The position numbers and the translations under genes were made by a program. The notes under the pieces were generated by a model. That model was not told where the DNA came from. It searched no databases and saw nothing but the letters and a program-made list of their open reading frames with translations. Below are positions 45,474 to 55,716 of a DNA stretch of 64,000 bases, piece after piece. How positions within the stretch are numbered: position 1 is the stretch's first letter; each line of letters starts with the position of its first letter. This DNA is from Heyndrickxia vini. GTDB taxonomy: Bacteria; Bacillota; Bacilli; Bacillales; Bacillaceae_C. Location of the stretch: assembly GCF_016772275.1 (NCBI RefSeq), contig NZ_CP065425.1, positions 1,288,001-1,352,000 on the forward strand. The letters run 5' to 3'.

Positions 45474-45587
45474 CTTACTCTATACGAAAAAGCTAATAAT
45501 TAAGACGGGCAATCAGAAAACTAGAAAGGCGTATGAAAGTTCTGTAAAATAGAACCGTGAAAAAAATATTTTTTAAGGGGAATGCAC

Positions 45588-46658
45588 ATGGAACGCGAGA
45601 CGCTAGAATTATTTAGAACATTGACCGAATTACCTGGTGCACCGGGAAACGAGCATGCAGTTAGAAATTTTATGAGATCCGAATTAGAAAAATACGCGGA
45701 TGAAGTAGTCCAAGATCGTCTCGGGGGCATTTTTGGTGTTAAACGTGGAAAAACTGATGGCCCGACTATTATGGTAGCGGGACATATGGATGAAGTAGGA
45801 TTTATGGTAACATCGGTAACAGAAAATGGAATGATTCGCTTCCAAACGTTAGGTGGTTGGTGGAGTCAAGTTCTTTTGGCACAAAGAGTTGAAATCATCA
45901 CGGATAATGGCCCTGTTATTGGTGTAATCGGATCTATTCCACCGCATTTATTAAGTGATAATCAGCGCAATAAACCAATGGATATAAAAAATATGTTAAT
46001 TGATATTGGTGCTGATAATCGTGAAGATGTAAAGAGAATTGGCGTGAAACCTGGCCAGCAAATTGTTCCTGTTTGTCCATTTACACCGATGGCTAATGAT
46101 AAGAAGATTTTGGCTAAAGCGTGGGATAATCGTTATGGCTGCGGACTTTCAATCGAGTTATTAAAAGAACTTCAAGGGGAAAACATACCAAGTATTCTCT
46201 ATTCAGGTGCCAATGTACAAGAAGAGGTTGGTTTACGCGGAGCACAAGCAGCTGCAAATATGATTAAACCTGATTTATTCTTTGCTTTGGATGCAAGCCC
46301 AGCGAATGATATGTCAGGTGATAAGAATGAGTTTGGCCAACTTGGAAAAGGGGCATTGCTACGCATTATGGATCGATCAATGATCACACATAAAGGTATG
46401 CGTGAATTGATATTAGATACTGCCGAAAGCAATAATATTCCTTATCAATATTTTGTTTCACAAGGTGGAACTGATGCAGGAAGAGTACATACGTCCAATG
46501 AAGGAATCCCTAGTGCAGTTGTTGGTATCTGTTCAAGATATATTCATACTCATGCTTCCATCATTCATGTTGATGATTATGCAGCAGCTAAGGCATTATT
46601 AGTAAAATTAATTAAAACATGTGACCAATCGACAGTCGATACAATTCTTTCAAAATAG
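45588..46658 (+). CDS. ytoP: YtoP, M42-family aminopeptidase
   Basis: A 356-residue binuclear metal aminopeptidase (often misnamed endoglucanase). [11 protein letters not shown] carries the first His/Asp ligands, [10 protein letters not shown] the bridging Asp, [12 protein letters not shown] the catalytic Glu pair, and a late [12 protein letters not shown] the last His. ATG 45588 is seven bases after AAGGGG; an ATG two codons earlier is too close. Likely a glutamyl- or general aminopeptidase. Confidence 0.9.
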   Translation: MERETLELFRTLTELPGAPGNEHAVRNFMRSELEKYADEVVQDRLGGIFGVKRGKTDGPTIMVAGHMDEVGFMVTSVTENGMIRFQTLGGWWSQVLLAQRVEIITDNGPVIGVIGSIPPHLLSDNQRNKPMDIKNMLIDIGADNREDVKRIGVKPGQQIVPVCPFTPMANDKKILAKAWDNRYGCGLSIELLKELQGENIPSILYSGANVQEEVGLRGAQAAANMIKPDLFFALDASPANDMSGDKNEFGQLGKGALLRIMDRSMITHKGMRELILDTAESNNIPYQYFVSQGGTDAGRVHTSNEGIPSAVVGICSRYIHTHASIIHVDDYAAAKALLVKLIKTCDQSTVDTILSK

Positions 46659-46701
46659 GGGGGGGCAATGGCCTCCCTTTCGTTAAAAAGGAGATTGAAA
46701 C

Positions 46702-47217
46702 ATGAAAATTGCAGTAGGATCTACTAATCCTGCGAAGATAAATGCAGTGGAAGCAGGATTTAAGCTAACAGAAATAGATGTATCGGTTATCCCACTTAAA
46801 GTACCATCAGATGTTAGTGAACAGCCTTTCTCAGATGAAGAAACGATTAAGGGGGCTATTCATAGAGCAGAGAATTGTTTGAAAGCAATAGATGCACAAA
46901 TTGGCATTGGACTTGAAGGTGGAGTGACTGAAACACCATTTGGCTTATCTATTTGTAATTGGGGAGCACTTATAGAAAGAGGTCAGCCACCGATTATTGG
47001 CGGAGGGGCACGGTTTATTTTGCCTGAAGAGATTGCGGTAAGGTTACGGAATGGGGAAGAGTTAGGGCCAGTCATGGAGGACTTTTCGCAAAGAGAAAAC
47101 GTTCGAAAAAAAGAAGGAGCCATTGGCATTTTTACAAATGGAAAGATAACACGTGACGAAATGTTCTTGCATGTAATGAAAATATTAATTGGTCAATATG
47201 AATACAGAAAGATGTAA
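46702..47217 (+). CDS. DUF84 family, probable inosine/xanthosine triphosphatase
   Basis: A 171-residue protein opening MKIAVGSTNPAKINAVEAGF, with DVSEQPFSDEETIKGA and GLEGGV, the pattern of the YjjX/DUF84 nucleotide phosphatases that remove non-canonical ITP/XTP. The start follows AAAAGGAGA. It is 43 nt after ytoP and 40 nt before the ytpP start, so it may belong to one transcript. Confidence 0.82.
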   Translation: MKIAVGSTNPAKINAVEAGFKLTEIDVSVIPLKVPSDVSEQPFSDEETIKGAIHRAENCLKAIDAQIGIGLEGGVTETPFGLSICNWGALIERGQPPIIGGGARFILPEEIAVRLRNGEELGPVMEDFSQRENVRKKEGAIGIFTNGKITRDEMFLHVMKILIGQYEYRKM

Positions 47218-47257
47218 GATATAAAGGTCAATGAACATTTTTGAAAGGATGATTCAG

Positions 47258-47569
47258 ATGAATAAACTAACTTCGATTGAAGAATTTCAACAATTAAAAA
47301 GTAATGGAAAACACATTTTTATGTTTTCGGCAGATTGGTGTCCTGATTGTCGGGTGATTGAACCAGTCTTACCAGAAATAGAGGCCGAGTTTAAGGACTT
47401 TACCTTTATTTATGTAGACCGAGACCAATTTATTGATTTATGTGCTGAAATGAGTATTTTTGGCATACCAAGCTTTGTTGCTTTCTCAGAAGGGAAGGAA
47501 CTTGGGCGATTTGTAAGCAAGGATCGTAAAACAAAAGAAGAAATTGAAAACTTTATAAAAGGACTATAA
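47258..47569 (+). CDS. ytpP: YtpP, thioredoxin-like protein
   Basis: A 103-residue thioredoxin-fold protein with active site WCPDC and cis-Pro in FGIPSFVAF. The CPDC dipeptide differs from the usual CGPC, hinting at another redox potential or bacillithiol-linked work. ATG 47258 follows AAAGGATG; the frame opens at 47231 without a proper site. A terminator follows before ytpQ. Confidence 0.88.
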   Translation: MNKLTSIEEFQQLKSNGKHIFMFSADWCPDCRVIEPVLPEIEAEFKDFTFIYVDRDQFIDLCAEMSIFGIPSFVAFSEGKELGRFVSKDRKTKEEIENFIKGL

Positions 47570-47598
47570 TCCTTCATCTTTGTGATGGAGGTTTTTTT
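47569..47598 (+). terminator. Terminator after ytpP
   Basis: CCTTCATC and GATGGAGG (one G-T) form an 8-bp stem with loop TTTGT, then seven T. Confidence 0.75.
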
Positions 47599-47644
47599 CA
47601 TGTAATATAGTTACAGGCAATCCAACAAAAGGTGGGGAACCAAA

Positions 47645-48445
47645 ATGAAAATGGACACAATTAAAATGAAACGGGAACTGGAAAATAGACTTCGATCAGA
47701 AAAAAGAAGCTTAATATATGACCGTGATAAAGAAATACTTAGAGTTGAAAATGTAGAAACCGGTAAAGGAATAAATGTCTCAATACCTAATATCGTTTCT
47801 AAATGGCATGAAAAGAAAGAAACAGCAATCGATGAAGTGGTTTACTATGTTGAAGAGGCACTGGATGTAATGGGTGTACAACAATCAATGAGCGGCAAGG
47901 AAAAACTAATTTTCCCTGTGATCCGATCCACTTCATTCCCAATCGAATCTACAGAAGGGATTCGGTTTTTTACAGAGGATCATACGGCTGAAACGCGCAT
48001 TTTCTATGCACTTGATTTAGGGAGTACCTATCGATTAATTGATGAGGTTATGCTGGAAAAAGAACAGTGGGATAAAGAAAAAATTAAACAAATGGCACGA
48101 TTCAATCTTCGTTCCCTTTCTACAGAAACAAAACAGGATACTGTAGCGGGAAATCAATTTTATTTTTTAAATACGAATGACGGGTATGATGCAAGTAGAA
48201 TATTGAATGATAAATTTTTGAAAGAGATGTCCCAAAGAGTAACGGGTGATATGACCATTTCGGTACCGCATCAAGATGTACTTATTATTGGAGATATTCA
48301 AAATGAAACAGGCTATGATGTACTTGCACAAATGACGATGAGCTTTTTTACTAATGGACACGTTCCGATAACAGCTTTGTCATTCATCTATGAGGAAGGT
48401 CAGTTTGAACCTATTTTTATTATGGGGAAAAATAGAAAACAATAA
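47645..48445 (+). CDS. ytpQ: YtpQ, DUF1444 protein
   Basis: A 266-residue soluble protein of the DUF1444 family (YtpQ). Features include [31 protein letters not shown] and [15 protein letters not shown]. Function unknown. AGGTGGGG precedes the ATG. In B. subtilis ytpR follows here; in this window a minus-strand lipoprotein gene takes that place. Confidence 0.88.
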   Translation: MKMDTIKMKRELENRLRSEKRSLIYDRDKEILRVENVETGKGINVSIPNIVSKWHEKKETAIDEVVYYVEEALDVMGVQQSMSGKEKLIFPVIRSTSFPIESTEGIRFFTEDHTAETRIFYALDLGSTYRLIDEVMLEKEQWDKEKIKQMARFNLRSLSTETKQDTVAGNQFYFLNTNDGYDASRILNDKFLKEMSQRVTGDMTISVPHQDVLIIGDIQNETGYDVLAQMTMSFFTNGHVPITALSFIYEEGQFEPIFIMGKNRKQ

Positions 48446-48479
48446 AAGGTCAGCTTCAAAGAAACTGACCTTTTATTAT
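48441..48479. terminator. Bidirectional terminator between ytpQ and the lipoprotein gene
   Basis: AATAAAAGGTCAG and CTGACCTTTTATT form a 13-bp stem with an ~11-base loop. Confidence 0.8.
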
Positions 48480-48482
48480 TAT

Positions 48483-49058
48483 TTATCTTGCATTTGGGAA
48501 GATTCTTTGAACTGTTTGGTTGAATTGATCGAACAGTCCACTAATAGGATGTCCGTTACGGATATCATTCCCATAGTCAGTCATTCTGTCAAAGAAATCC
48601 GGGTTAACCGAGACATAAACATTATCGATATCATTGTCGGCTTTTCGCACTTCTTTAGCTATTTTATTTTCGACTGTTTTTGATAATTCATTACGTGAGC
48701 GATCGGTTAACATGACTGCGACATATGCATTATTATCAGTTACGATAACATTTGCACGATCCACTTCTTTTAATTTAGCAACTTTGTCTGCAGCTTTATC
48801 GGCAACTCTCATTTTATTGTTGACATTGCCATTGTTGTTAATGTTGTTGTTATCATTAACCAAATCATTCGCATTGTTATTATCGACTAAATCGTTGTTA
48901 TAGTTAACATTACGAGGATTAACGTTTCGATCATCATTATTGTAACGAACTGGACTAACATTGTTGCGTTTCGTTCCATTGTTATCATTATTTGTAGCAC
49001 ATCCCATTAATAACCCTGAAACAACTCCTACACAAATCATCGTTTTAGCTATTTTCAA
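48483..49058 (-). CDS. YhcN/YlaJ-type sporulation lipoprotein, Asn-rich
   Basis: A 191-residue lipoprotein with lipobox LMGC (Cys20). Residues ~23-82 are dominated by Asn and Asp (runs such as VDNNNANDLVNDNNNINNN), a low-complexity linker. The rest (VADKAADKVAKLKEVDRANVIVTDNNAYVAVML) is the YhcN/YlaJ domain found in spore-associated lipoproteins. AAAAGGAGGAG precedes the ATG. It replaces the ytpR position. Confidence 0.85.
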   Translation of the reverse strand: MKIAKTMICVGVVSGLLMGCATNNDNNGTKRNNVSPVRYNNDDRNVNPRNVNYNNDLVDNNNANDLVNDNNNINNNGNVNNKMRVADKAADKVAKLKEVDRANVIVTDNNAYVAVMLTDRSRNELSKTVENKIAKEVRKADNDIDNVYVSVNPDFFDRMTDYGNDIRNGHPISGLFDQFNQTVQRIFPNAR

Positions 49059-49287
49059 CTTTGACTCCTCCTTTTTTTTAAAGTCATTACTAATTTTCCA
49101 AGCGCGAGAAATTTTATGCCGACTAAATTAAGGATATTTGTCCAATTCGTAATGTAAATATCATCTAAAAATCCTCGAAAAAAAATATTTTACTTGTATA
49201 ATGAAAGAAGCGGTTCCTTCGATACGCATGTATATATGAGAATTGCCAATCTAATTTATTTTTTATTAATGAAAGAGTGATTTAAAA

Positions 49288-51774
49288 GTGAGCTGGATAA
49301 AAAAAATAATAAATCTTTTTACTGTTGAAGTAGAAGATGATGAAGAAATGAATATTGATCGAAAAAAAGCAAATTCTAATCAAAATGATACATATAGAAA
49401 TTTTGAAACTCGAATGAAATATGAATATCCAAAAGGAAAATTCCGCTTTCCAATTATTCCCGATGAGGAACAGGGAGAACAGATAAAACAGATTAATTCA
49501 AAGAAAGTTCCGGAGCGTCCTCAAAAGCAGCATCCAATCATTCATCACAAAAAAACGGAACAACCAGTGAAAAAAACAACGATAGAAAAACTAGCCAAAC
49601 CGGAAGTAGCTTATAAAAAAATTGAGCCCATCAATAAACGGCCATTTAAACCGACAGAAATCCCTTCTCCCGTGTATGGATTTAAAAGACCGCCTAAAAA
49701 AGAGGAGAAGGAAAGTGATTTTGAATTTGAATTGCCTGGCATAACAACTACACAAACATTTAACGATGTAGGGTTGGAAGAAAGTGTCACTTCTGAAAAA
49801 ACGATCGATTTATTACGAGAAATAAAATTAAAAGCACCAATTCCAAAAGAAGAGGAAGAAGTTCTAGAAGCTAAAGATGAGGGTAACGGCCGAATAATTG
49901 AAGAGAGTCAAAATAATATGTTTGATCTTAATAATGGCAGCGAATTGCTAAGTAAAGAAGAAAACGTTGAAATATCTGAAGTAAATGAGTTTAACGAAGA
50001 AAAAAACGTTGAAATAACTGAAGTGAATGAGTTTAACGAAGAAAAAAACGTTGAAATAACTGAAGTGAATGAGTTTAACGAAGAAAAAAACGTTGAAATA
50101 ACTGAAGTAAATGAGTTTAATGAAGAAGCAAATTTTGAAATAGATGAAGTAAGTGGAGTTAATGATGAGGACGAACAAACAGAAACAGATATAACTGTTG
50201 AAACTGAAACACCTTCCAGATCTCATATTCCTTTCAATGTCTTAATGTTAAAGCAGGATCGACAAAAATGGGAGGAAAAAAGTCAAAAAAAGATTTCTTC
50301 AGAAAAAGAATTAAAACAGGAAACAATGGTAAATCGTGAAATATTCCAGTCATTTGTTTTTCCTTCATATCAATTATTATTGCCGCCGGTAATATCGGAT
50401 GTAGATGGTGAGTGGGTTAAAAAACAGAGCGATATTTTAAATGAAACATTATTAAATTTTAATGTAAGAGCAAAAGTGGTAAATGTTAGTCAAGGGCCAT
50501 CAGTTACAAGATTTGAAATTCAACCTGAACCGGGTGTAAAAGTAAATAAAATAACTAATTTGAGCGATGATCTAAAACTAAGCCTTGCTGCAAAAGATAT
50601 AAGGATTGAGGCGCCAATACCGGGTAAACATACAGTTGGAATTGAAATTCCTAATATGAATAGCAGGCCAGTCATGATTAGTGAAATCATTTTCAATTCA
50701 GTATTTAAAGAAAGTAAATCCCCGCTGACCGCGGCACTTGGTCTTGATATTTCCGGTAACCCAATCATTACCGATTTAAGGAAAATGCCTCATGGTTTAA
50801 TTGCCGGTGCTACTGGTTCAGGTAAAAGTGTTTGCATTAACTCAATACTTGTTAGTTTATTATATAAAGCAACGCCGAATGAGCTAAAGCTGTTACTAAT
50901 CGATCCAAAAATGGTAGAGCTTGCACCATATAATCACATACCACATCTAGTTAGTCCTGTTATTACGGATGTCAAAGCAGCAACAGCAGCATTAAAGTGG
51001 GCAGTTGAGGAGATGGAACGGCGGTATGAGCTATTTGCCCACACCGGGGTTAGAGATATTCAACGCTTTAATGAATTAGCTGAAGCTCATCGACAATTCA
51101 ATGATAAACTGCCTTATATTGTTATCGTGATTGATGAGTTGGCAGATTTAATGATGATGTCTCCAGCAGATGTCGAAGAAGCAATTTGCCGCATTGCTCA
51201 AAAAGCACGTGCATGCGGTATACATTTAATTATCGCAACACAAAGGCCATCTGTAGACGTTATTACGGGATTGATAAAAGCAAATGTGCCAACGAGAATT
51301 GCTTTCTCTGTATCCTCACAAGTTGATTCTCGAACGATTATAGATATAAGCGGGGCTGAAAAACTTCTTGGAAGAGGAGATATGCTGTTTTTGGAAAATG
51401 GTTCTTCGAAACCAGTTAGACTTCAAGGCACATTTGTGACGGATGAGGAAATCGATCGAGTTGTCCATCATGTTCGACAAGAGGAAAAACCGAATTATCT
51501 ATTTGAACAAGAAGAACTGTTGAAGAAAGCACAAATTGAGGACGAGGAAGATGAAATATTTTTTGAAGCTTGTGAATTTATCATTGATCAAGGCGGTGCT
51601 TCCACCTCATTATTACAAAGAAATTTTCGAATCGGGTATAATAGGGCCGCTCGATTAATTGAAATGATGGAACAACAAGGGATTATTTCAGAGGCGAAGG
51701 GAAGCAAACCAAGAGATGTTTTAATTTCAAGAACGGACTTAGAAGCGCTTTATGAAGCAACTTCGAGTTATTAA
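49288..51774 (+). CDS. sftA: SftA, FtsK/SpoIIIE-family DNA translocase
   Basis: An 828-residue soluble translocase that clears DNA from the septum. There is no membrane domain, which identifies SftA (YtpS) rather than SpoIIIE. A long linker (residues 1-~330) is charged and contains five 14-residue repeats encoded at 49963-50172. The motor has Walker A GATGSGKS (~506-513), Walker B YIVIVIDELADL (~609), and a C-terminal gamma-like winged helix (QGGASTSLLQRNFRIGYNRAARLI). The start is GTG after GAGTGA. Confidence 0.94.
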   Translation: MSWIKKIINLFTVEVEDDEEMNIDRKKANSNQNDTYRNFETRMKYEYPKGKFRFPIIPDEEQGEQIKQINSKKVPERPQKQHPIIHHKKTEQPVKKTTIEKLAKPEVAYKKIEPINKRPFKPTEIPSPVYGFKRPPKKEEKESDFEFELPGITTTQTFNDVGLEESVTSEKTIDLLREIKLKAPIPKEEEEVLEAKDEGNGRIIEESQNNMFDLNNGSELLSKEENVEISEVNEFNEEKNVEITEVNEFNEEKNVEITEVNEFNEEKNVEITEVNEFNEEANFEIDEVSGVNDEDEQTETDITVETETPSRSHIPFNVLMLKQDRQKWEEKSQKKISSEKELKQETMVNREIFQSFVFPSYQLLLPPVISDVDGEWVKKQSDILNETLLNFNVRAKVVNVSQGPSVTRFEIQPEPGVKVNKITNLSDDLKLSLAAKDIRIEAPIPGKHTVGIEIPNMNSRPVMISEIIFNSVFKESKSPLTAALGLDISGNPIITDLRKMPHGLIAGATGSGKSVCINSILVSLLYKATPNELKLLLIDPKMVELAPYNHIPHLVSPVITDVKAATAALKWAVEEMERRYELFAHTGVRDIQRFNELAEAHRQFNDKLPYIVIVIDELADLMMMSPADVEEAICRIAQKARACGIHLIIATQRPSVDVITGLIKANVPTRIAFSVSSQVDSRTIIDISGAEKLLGRGDMLFLENGSSKPVRLQGTFVTDEEIDRVVHHVRQEEKPNYLFEQEELLKKAQIEDEEDEIFFEACEFIIDQGGASTSLLQRNFRIGYNRAARLIEMMEQQGIISEAKGSKPRDVLISRTDLEALYEATSSY
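49963..50172 (+). repeat. 42-bp in-frame tandem repeats in sftA
   Basis: Four near-identical 42-base units (NVEI[ST]EVNEFNEEK) at 49963, 50005, 50047 and 50089, then a diverged fifth (NFEIDEVSGVNDED) to 50172. The two central units are almost base-identical, which suggests recent slippage. Being a multiple of three, it can change copy number without frameshift. Confidence 0.9.
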
Positions 51775-51784
51775 TAGGATAAAT

Positions 51785-51810
51785 AAGCGGAGCATTTGCT
51801 CTGCTTTTTA
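51785..51810 (+). terminator. Terminator after sftA
   Basis: AAGC-GAGC and GCTC-GCTT form a stem with an ATTT loop and T-run. Confidence 0.75.
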
Positions 51811-52039
51811 TCATTTCTTGTATTTATATGCATAGCTATACTGTAATAAAGATGTTATACATATCATAGTCATGAAATATAAAAAGTGATATAATATTGG
51901 AATATGAACAATTTATTTTAATCAAATGTTCACATAAACTATTTTGTATGAGCAAGGAAAACACGATTTAGTTTTTCTTAGCAAATGATATACATATATC
52001 ATATACTGTGTACATATAGACATTGTTGGAGGTTCTATT

Positions 52040-53344
52040 ATGAATGTATACCATTTCGTAGGTATTAAAGGATCCGGTATGAGTGCATTGGCACAAATAC
52101 TACACGATATGGGTTATGAAGTGCAAGGATCAGACGTTGAGAAGTATTTTTTTACTCAAAAGGGTTTGGAAGAATCGGGAATCAAAATATTGCCGTTTGG
52201 ACGTGAAAACATTAAATCGGGATTAACCGTTATTGCAGGAAATGCCTTTGCTGATACTCACGAAGAAATTGATGAAGCAATGAAAATGGGAATTCCAGTC
52301 ATTAGATACCATAAATTTTTAGGGGAATTTATGCAGAAGTTCACGAGTATTGCTATCGCGGGTGCTCACGGAAAGACATCAACTACAGGATTACTTGCCC
52401 ATGTAATTTCTGGATCTGAACCGACTTCCTATTTAATTGGGGACGGGACAGGACATGGCGAAAGGGATGCACAATACTTTGTCTTTGAAGCATGTGAGTA
52501 TCGACGCCACTTTTTATCGTACTACCCTGATTATGCGATAATGACAAATATTGATTTTGATCATCCGGATTATTTTGCAAATATTGATGATGTATTTTCT
52601 GCCTTTCAAGAGATGGCAATGCATGTGAAAAAAGGGATATTTGCATATGGGGATGATGAGCAGCTGCAAAAGATACAAGCAAAAGTACCCGTATTATTCT
52701 ACGGTTTTGCAGAGGAAAATGATTTCCAAGCCACAAATATTGAAAAAACAGAAAATGGAACAAAATTTGATGTTTTTGTTCGTAATAATTTCTATGCAAG
52801 CTTTGAAATTCCTACCTTTGGGAACCATAATGTCTTAAATGCATTATCTGTTATTGCTTTATGTCATTACGAAGAAATTAACACAGAAACAACGAAAGAA
52901 TACTTAAAGACTTTCCAAGGTGTAAAACGGAGATTTACTGAGAAACAAATAGGCTCGCAAATGATTATTGATGATTATGCACATCATCCAACTGAAATTA
53001 AAGCGACAATTGATTCGGCAAGACAAAAGTATCCAGATCGAGAAATTATTGCCGTTTTTCAACCCCATACATTTACAAGAACACAAACATTTTTAATGGA
53101 ATTTGCTCAAAGCCTAAGTGAAGCTGATCAAGTTTTTCTATGTGAAATATTTGGTTCAGCTAGAGAAATTCATGGACAGTTGACAGTCAATGATTTAAAA
53201 GACAAAATTGGCGGGGCGCAAATTCTACAAGAGGAAGATATGTCACCGCTTCTTCAACTTAAAGACAGTGTTATTATCTTTATGGGTGCGGGTGATATTC
53301 AAAAGTATCAACGGGCATATGAAGTGCTTCTGGAAAATAACTAA
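52040..53344 (+). CDS. murC: UDP-N-acetylmuramate-alanine ligase
   Basis: Adds L-alanine to UDP-MurNAc in peptidoglycan synthesis. The 434 residues show [14 protein letters not shown] (nucleotide binding), the ATP loop [10 protein letters not shown] (~107-116), [10 protein letters not shown] and [10 protein letters not shown], typical of MurC. TGGAGGT precedes the ATG. A 265-base leader lies between it and sftA. A terminator shared with the convergent peptidase follows. Confidence 0.97.
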   Translation: MNVYHFVGIKGSGMSALAQILHDMGYEVQGSDVEKYFFTQKGLEESGIKILPFGRENIKSGLTVIAGNAFADTHEEIDEAMKMGIPVIRYHKFLGEFMQKFTSIAIAGAHGKTSTTGLLAHVISGSEPTSYLIGDGTGHGERDAQYFVFEACEYRRHFLSYYPDYAIMTNIDFDHPDYFANIDDVFSAFQEMAMHVKKGIFAYGDDEQLQKIQAKVPVLFYGFAEENDFQATNIEKTENGTKFDVFVRNNFYASFEIPTFGNHNVLNALSVIALCHYEEINTETTKEYLKTFQGVKRRFTEKQIGSQMIIDDYAHHPTEIKATIDSARQKYPDREIIAVFQPHTFTRTQTFLMEFAQSLSEADQVFLCEIFGSAREIHGQLTVNDLKDKIGGAQILQEEDMSPLLQLKDSVIIFMGAGDIQKYQRAYEVLLENN

Positions 53345-53345
53345 A

Positions 53346-53377
53346 AAAAACAGGCTTCGCGTTGAAGCCTGTTTTTT
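53346..53377. terminator. Bidirectional terminator between murC and the M29 peptidase
   Basis: AAAAACAGGCTTC and GAAGCCTGTTTTT form a 13-bp stem with loop GCGTT. Confidence 0.88.
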
Positions 53378-53378
53378 A

Positions 53379-54494
53379 CTATTTTAAGTTGTTTGGATTT
53401 AGGCATTCTAATTCAGGTAATACAAACAATCCGTCCTTACGAATAAGGACATCATCAAAATAAATCTCCCCTCCGCCATATTCCGGTCTTTGAATTAGTA
53501 CCATATCCCAGTGGATATTTGAATTATTTCCATTTGGAGCTACATCGTAGCATTGCCCCGGTGTGAAGTGAATGCTTCCAGCAATTTTCTCATCAAATAA
53601 GATATCTTGCATTGGATGAAGGATATAAGGATTTACGCCAATCGCAAATTCTCCTATAAAACGGGCACCTTCATCAGTATCAAAGATTTTATTTATTCGT
53701 TCCGTGTCATTTGAAGTTGCCTCGACAATTTTTCCATCTTTAAATGTCAATTTCACATTTTCAAATGTAAAACCTTGGTACGGAGATGGAGTATTATATG
53801 TAATTGTACCATTTACAGAGTTTCGTACTGGTGCAGTATATACTTCTCCGTCAGGTATATTCAGACGCCCAGCACACTTTATTGCAGGAATATCTTTAAT
53901 TGAAAACGTTAAATCTGTTCCAGGACTTACTAAGCGGACTTTATCGGTGTTATTCATTAAGGCAACTAATGAATCCATTGCTTTATCCATTTTACTGTAA
54001 TCTAAATTACAAACATTAAAATAAAAGTCTTCGAATGCTTCCGTACTCATTTTTGCTAGTTGAGCCATTGCAGAATTTGGATAACGAAGGACAACCCATT
54101 TTGTTTGTGGAACACGAATCTCCCTATGTACTTTTTTCCCTACGGTATTTCCTTGGATTTTCATTTTTTCATCAGGAACATCGGCATGTTCATTAATATT
54201 GTCACCTGATCTTAATCCGATATAAGCATCCATCTTTTTCATTACATCTGCTTCGAAATCAGCCAACATATTGAATTGTTCTTCTTGTGCTCCCATTAAC
54301 AGGGCACGGTCCACTTGATGGTCTTTTAAAGAGACAAAAGGATATCCACCCGCTTTATATGCCTCATTTACAAGAGCTACCACTAGTTCTCTTTGAAGTC
54401 CGAAGTTTTCAATTAAAACTTTTTCACCAGGTTGTAATTGAACAGAATAATTAATTAAATTTTTCGCAAGTTGTCCTACTCGTGGATCTTTCAT
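53379..54494 (-). CDS. M29-family aminopeptidase
   Basis: A 371-residue metallopeptidase of family M29 (AmpS/PepS/AmpT type). Likely metal ligands are the Glu in IGEFAIGVNPY (~283), His in KIAGSIHFTPG, and HWDMV with Asp near the C-terminus. It differs from the ~410-residue AmpS form and looks like the shorter paralogue of other Bacillaceae. It is divergent from ytxG. AGGAGG lies before the ATG. Confidence 0.87.
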   Translation of the reverse strand: MKDPRVGQLAKNLINYSVQLQPGEKVLIENFGLQRELVVALVNEAYKAGGYPFVSLKDHQVDRALLMGAQEEQFNMLADFEADVMKKMDAYIGLRSGDNINEHADVPDEKMKIQGNTVGKKVHREIRVPQTKWVVLRYPNSAMAQLAKMSTEAFEDFYFNVCNLDYSKMDKAMDSLVALMNNTDKVRLVSPGTDLTFSIKDIPAIKCAGRLNIPDGEVYTAPVRNSVNGTITYNTPSPYQGFTFENVKLTFKDGKIVEATSNDTERINKIFDTDEGARFIGEFAIGVNPYILHPMQDILFDEKIAGSIHFTPGQCYDVAPNGNNSNIHWDMVLIQRPEYGGGEIYFDDVLIRKDGLFVLPELECLNPNNLK

Positions 54495-54676
54495 ACTAAT
54501 TCCTCCATAAATAGATTTATTTCTATTTCATTGTACCCATTATTAAATCATTTGTTTATTAAAAAGCTTGAAAAATAAAAAGGAATTTTCACGCAATAAA
54601 CATTTGGCGAAAATCAAGGAATATGAGAAAATAAAGTAGAAAATTGTATGTATTTGGTGTTAACGTACATAATTAA

Positions 54677-54701
54677 GTTTTCAATTTATTTATTCGGGTA
54701 T
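54677..54701 (+). promoter_or_regulatory. Candidate sigma-B promoter of ytxGH
   Basis: GTTTTC (54677-54682) and GGGTAT (54696-54701) with a 13-base spacer. The -10 is a perfect match to the sigma-B pattern and the -35 keeps GTTT. The B. subtilis ytxGHJ operon is sigma-B controlled. Confidence 0.68.
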
Positions 54702-54730
54702 TGTTTAAGTACAAGGAGGGGTATAGCTAC

Positions 54731-55222
54731 ATGATTATTATTCTGTATTTAAGTGTTGCATTGATTGCTGTTGCTTTTTTAATTTTAGTAATTAGTGTAT
54801 CGAAAACTTTAAATTCAGTAAAAGAAACATTAAATCAAGTTTCCAAAACAATGGAAGGCATTGAAGGGCAAATGCAAGGAATTACCGGTGAAACTACGAT
54901 GCTGCTACATAAAACGAATGCTTTGGCTGAGGATATTCAGCAAAAATCCGAAAAGCTGAACACCGTTGTCTATGCTGTCCAAGATGTTGGAACAACGATT
55001 AAATCTCTTAATGAATCCGTTAGAAGAGTGACAAATAATGTTACACACCAAGTGGAAAAGAACCAAGATAAAATGACACAAGTAATTCAATGGAGCAATG
55101 TCTTTAAAGAAATTAAGGACAAATGGGCAGAGAATAAGGAAAAAAAGTTAATCAAGCAATCAATTAAAAATAATAGCGAAAATGAATCTCAATTACGTGA
55201 AGTTAGAAGAGCGAGAAGCTAA
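54731..55222 (+). CDS. ytxG: YtxG, DUF948 general stress protein
   Basis: A 163-residue protein: an N-terminal membrane helix ([21 protein letters not shown]) and a long amphipathic coiled coil ([24 protein letters not shown]). DUF948 (YtxG). The ATG at 54731 follows AAGGAGG at about 11 bases; the upstream frame lacks a site. ytxH follows after 24 nt. Function in stress adaptation is unknown. Confidence 0.9.
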   Translation: MIIILYLSVALIAVAFLILVISVSKTLNSVKETLNQVSKTMEGIEGQMQGITGETTMLLHKTNALAEDIQQKSEKLNTVVYAVQDVGTTIKSLNESVRRVTNNVTHQVEKNQDKMTQVIQWSNVFKEIKDKWAENKEKKLIKQSIKNNSENESQLREVRRARS

Positions 55223-55246
55223 AAGTTTATAAAGGAGGAATGTAAC

Positions 55247-55639
55247 ATGGCGAATAACGAAGTTAGTAAACAATTAGAAGAACAAAGCGAAGGAAGATCT
55301 AAAGACTTTATAGTTGGAGCAATCATTGGTGGAGCAGTTGGTGCTTTAACAGCATTACTTTTAGCACCTAAATCAGGTAAGGAATTACGTGATGATCTAA
55401 CAGGTCAGGTTGAAACGCTTAAGGGAAAAACAGATCATTTACGAATTGCTGTTACCCAAAAAGGAAATGACTTAGCAGCGGCGACGAAGGAAAAAACGAT
55501 TCAACTTAAAGATTTAGCTGTCGATAAAGGAAACCAACTCGTAGGTACAGTCAAAGATAAAGCGGAAAAGCTGCAAAATAAAGATGAAAAAGATGATAAA
55601 GTTGAAAAAGAAGAAAGTTACGATGAGGAATTCATTTAA
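55247..55639 (+). CDS. ytxH: YtxH-domain protein
   Basis: A 130-residue protein. A glycine-rich hydrophobic helix (FIVGAIIGGAVGALTALLLAPKSGKELR) is the YtxH signature, followed by a charged helical tail (TKEKTIQLKDLAVDKGNQL). Probably membrane-anchored and stress-induced with ytxG. AAGGAGGA precedes the ATG. ytxJ, next in B. subtilis, is not present; a terminator follows. Confidence 0.92.
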   Translation: MANNEVSKQLEEQSEGRSKDFIVGAIIGGAVGALTALLLAPKSGKELRDDLTGQVETLKGKTDHLRIAVTQKGNDLAAATKEKTIQLKDLAVDKGNQLVGTVKDKAEKLQNKDEKDDKVEKEESYDEEFI

Positions 55640-55640
55640 A

Positions 55641-55673
55641 AAATCGGAGGTTAATTACCTCCGATTTTTTAAC
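55641..55673. terminator. Terminator after ytxH
   Basis: AAAAATCGGAGGT and ACCTCCGATTTTT form a 13-bp stem with loop TAATT; A and T runs suit both strands. Confidence 0.88.
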
Positions 55674-55707
55674 GTCTAGCGCAAGCGCCTGACCATGGCG
55701 CTTGCGT
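55674..55707. repeat. R1 mini-copy / second hairpin
   Basis: GTCTAGCGCAAGCGCC then GGCGCTTGCG form a perfect stem GCAAGCGCC/GGCGCTTGC with a short loop. The ends look like R1 termini; it may back up the preceding terminator for the minus-strand gene. Confidence 0.5.
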
Positions 55708-55716
55708 ATTTGTTCC

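Noticed and set aside
45240-45503. 87-codon frame over R2 copy 2
   Set aside because: Overlaps the LtaS-like gene end and the repeat; no ribosome site.
49948-50226. Minus-strand frame opposite the sftA repeats
   Set aside because: Phe/Val-rich translation is the mirror of the acidic repeats; no start signals.
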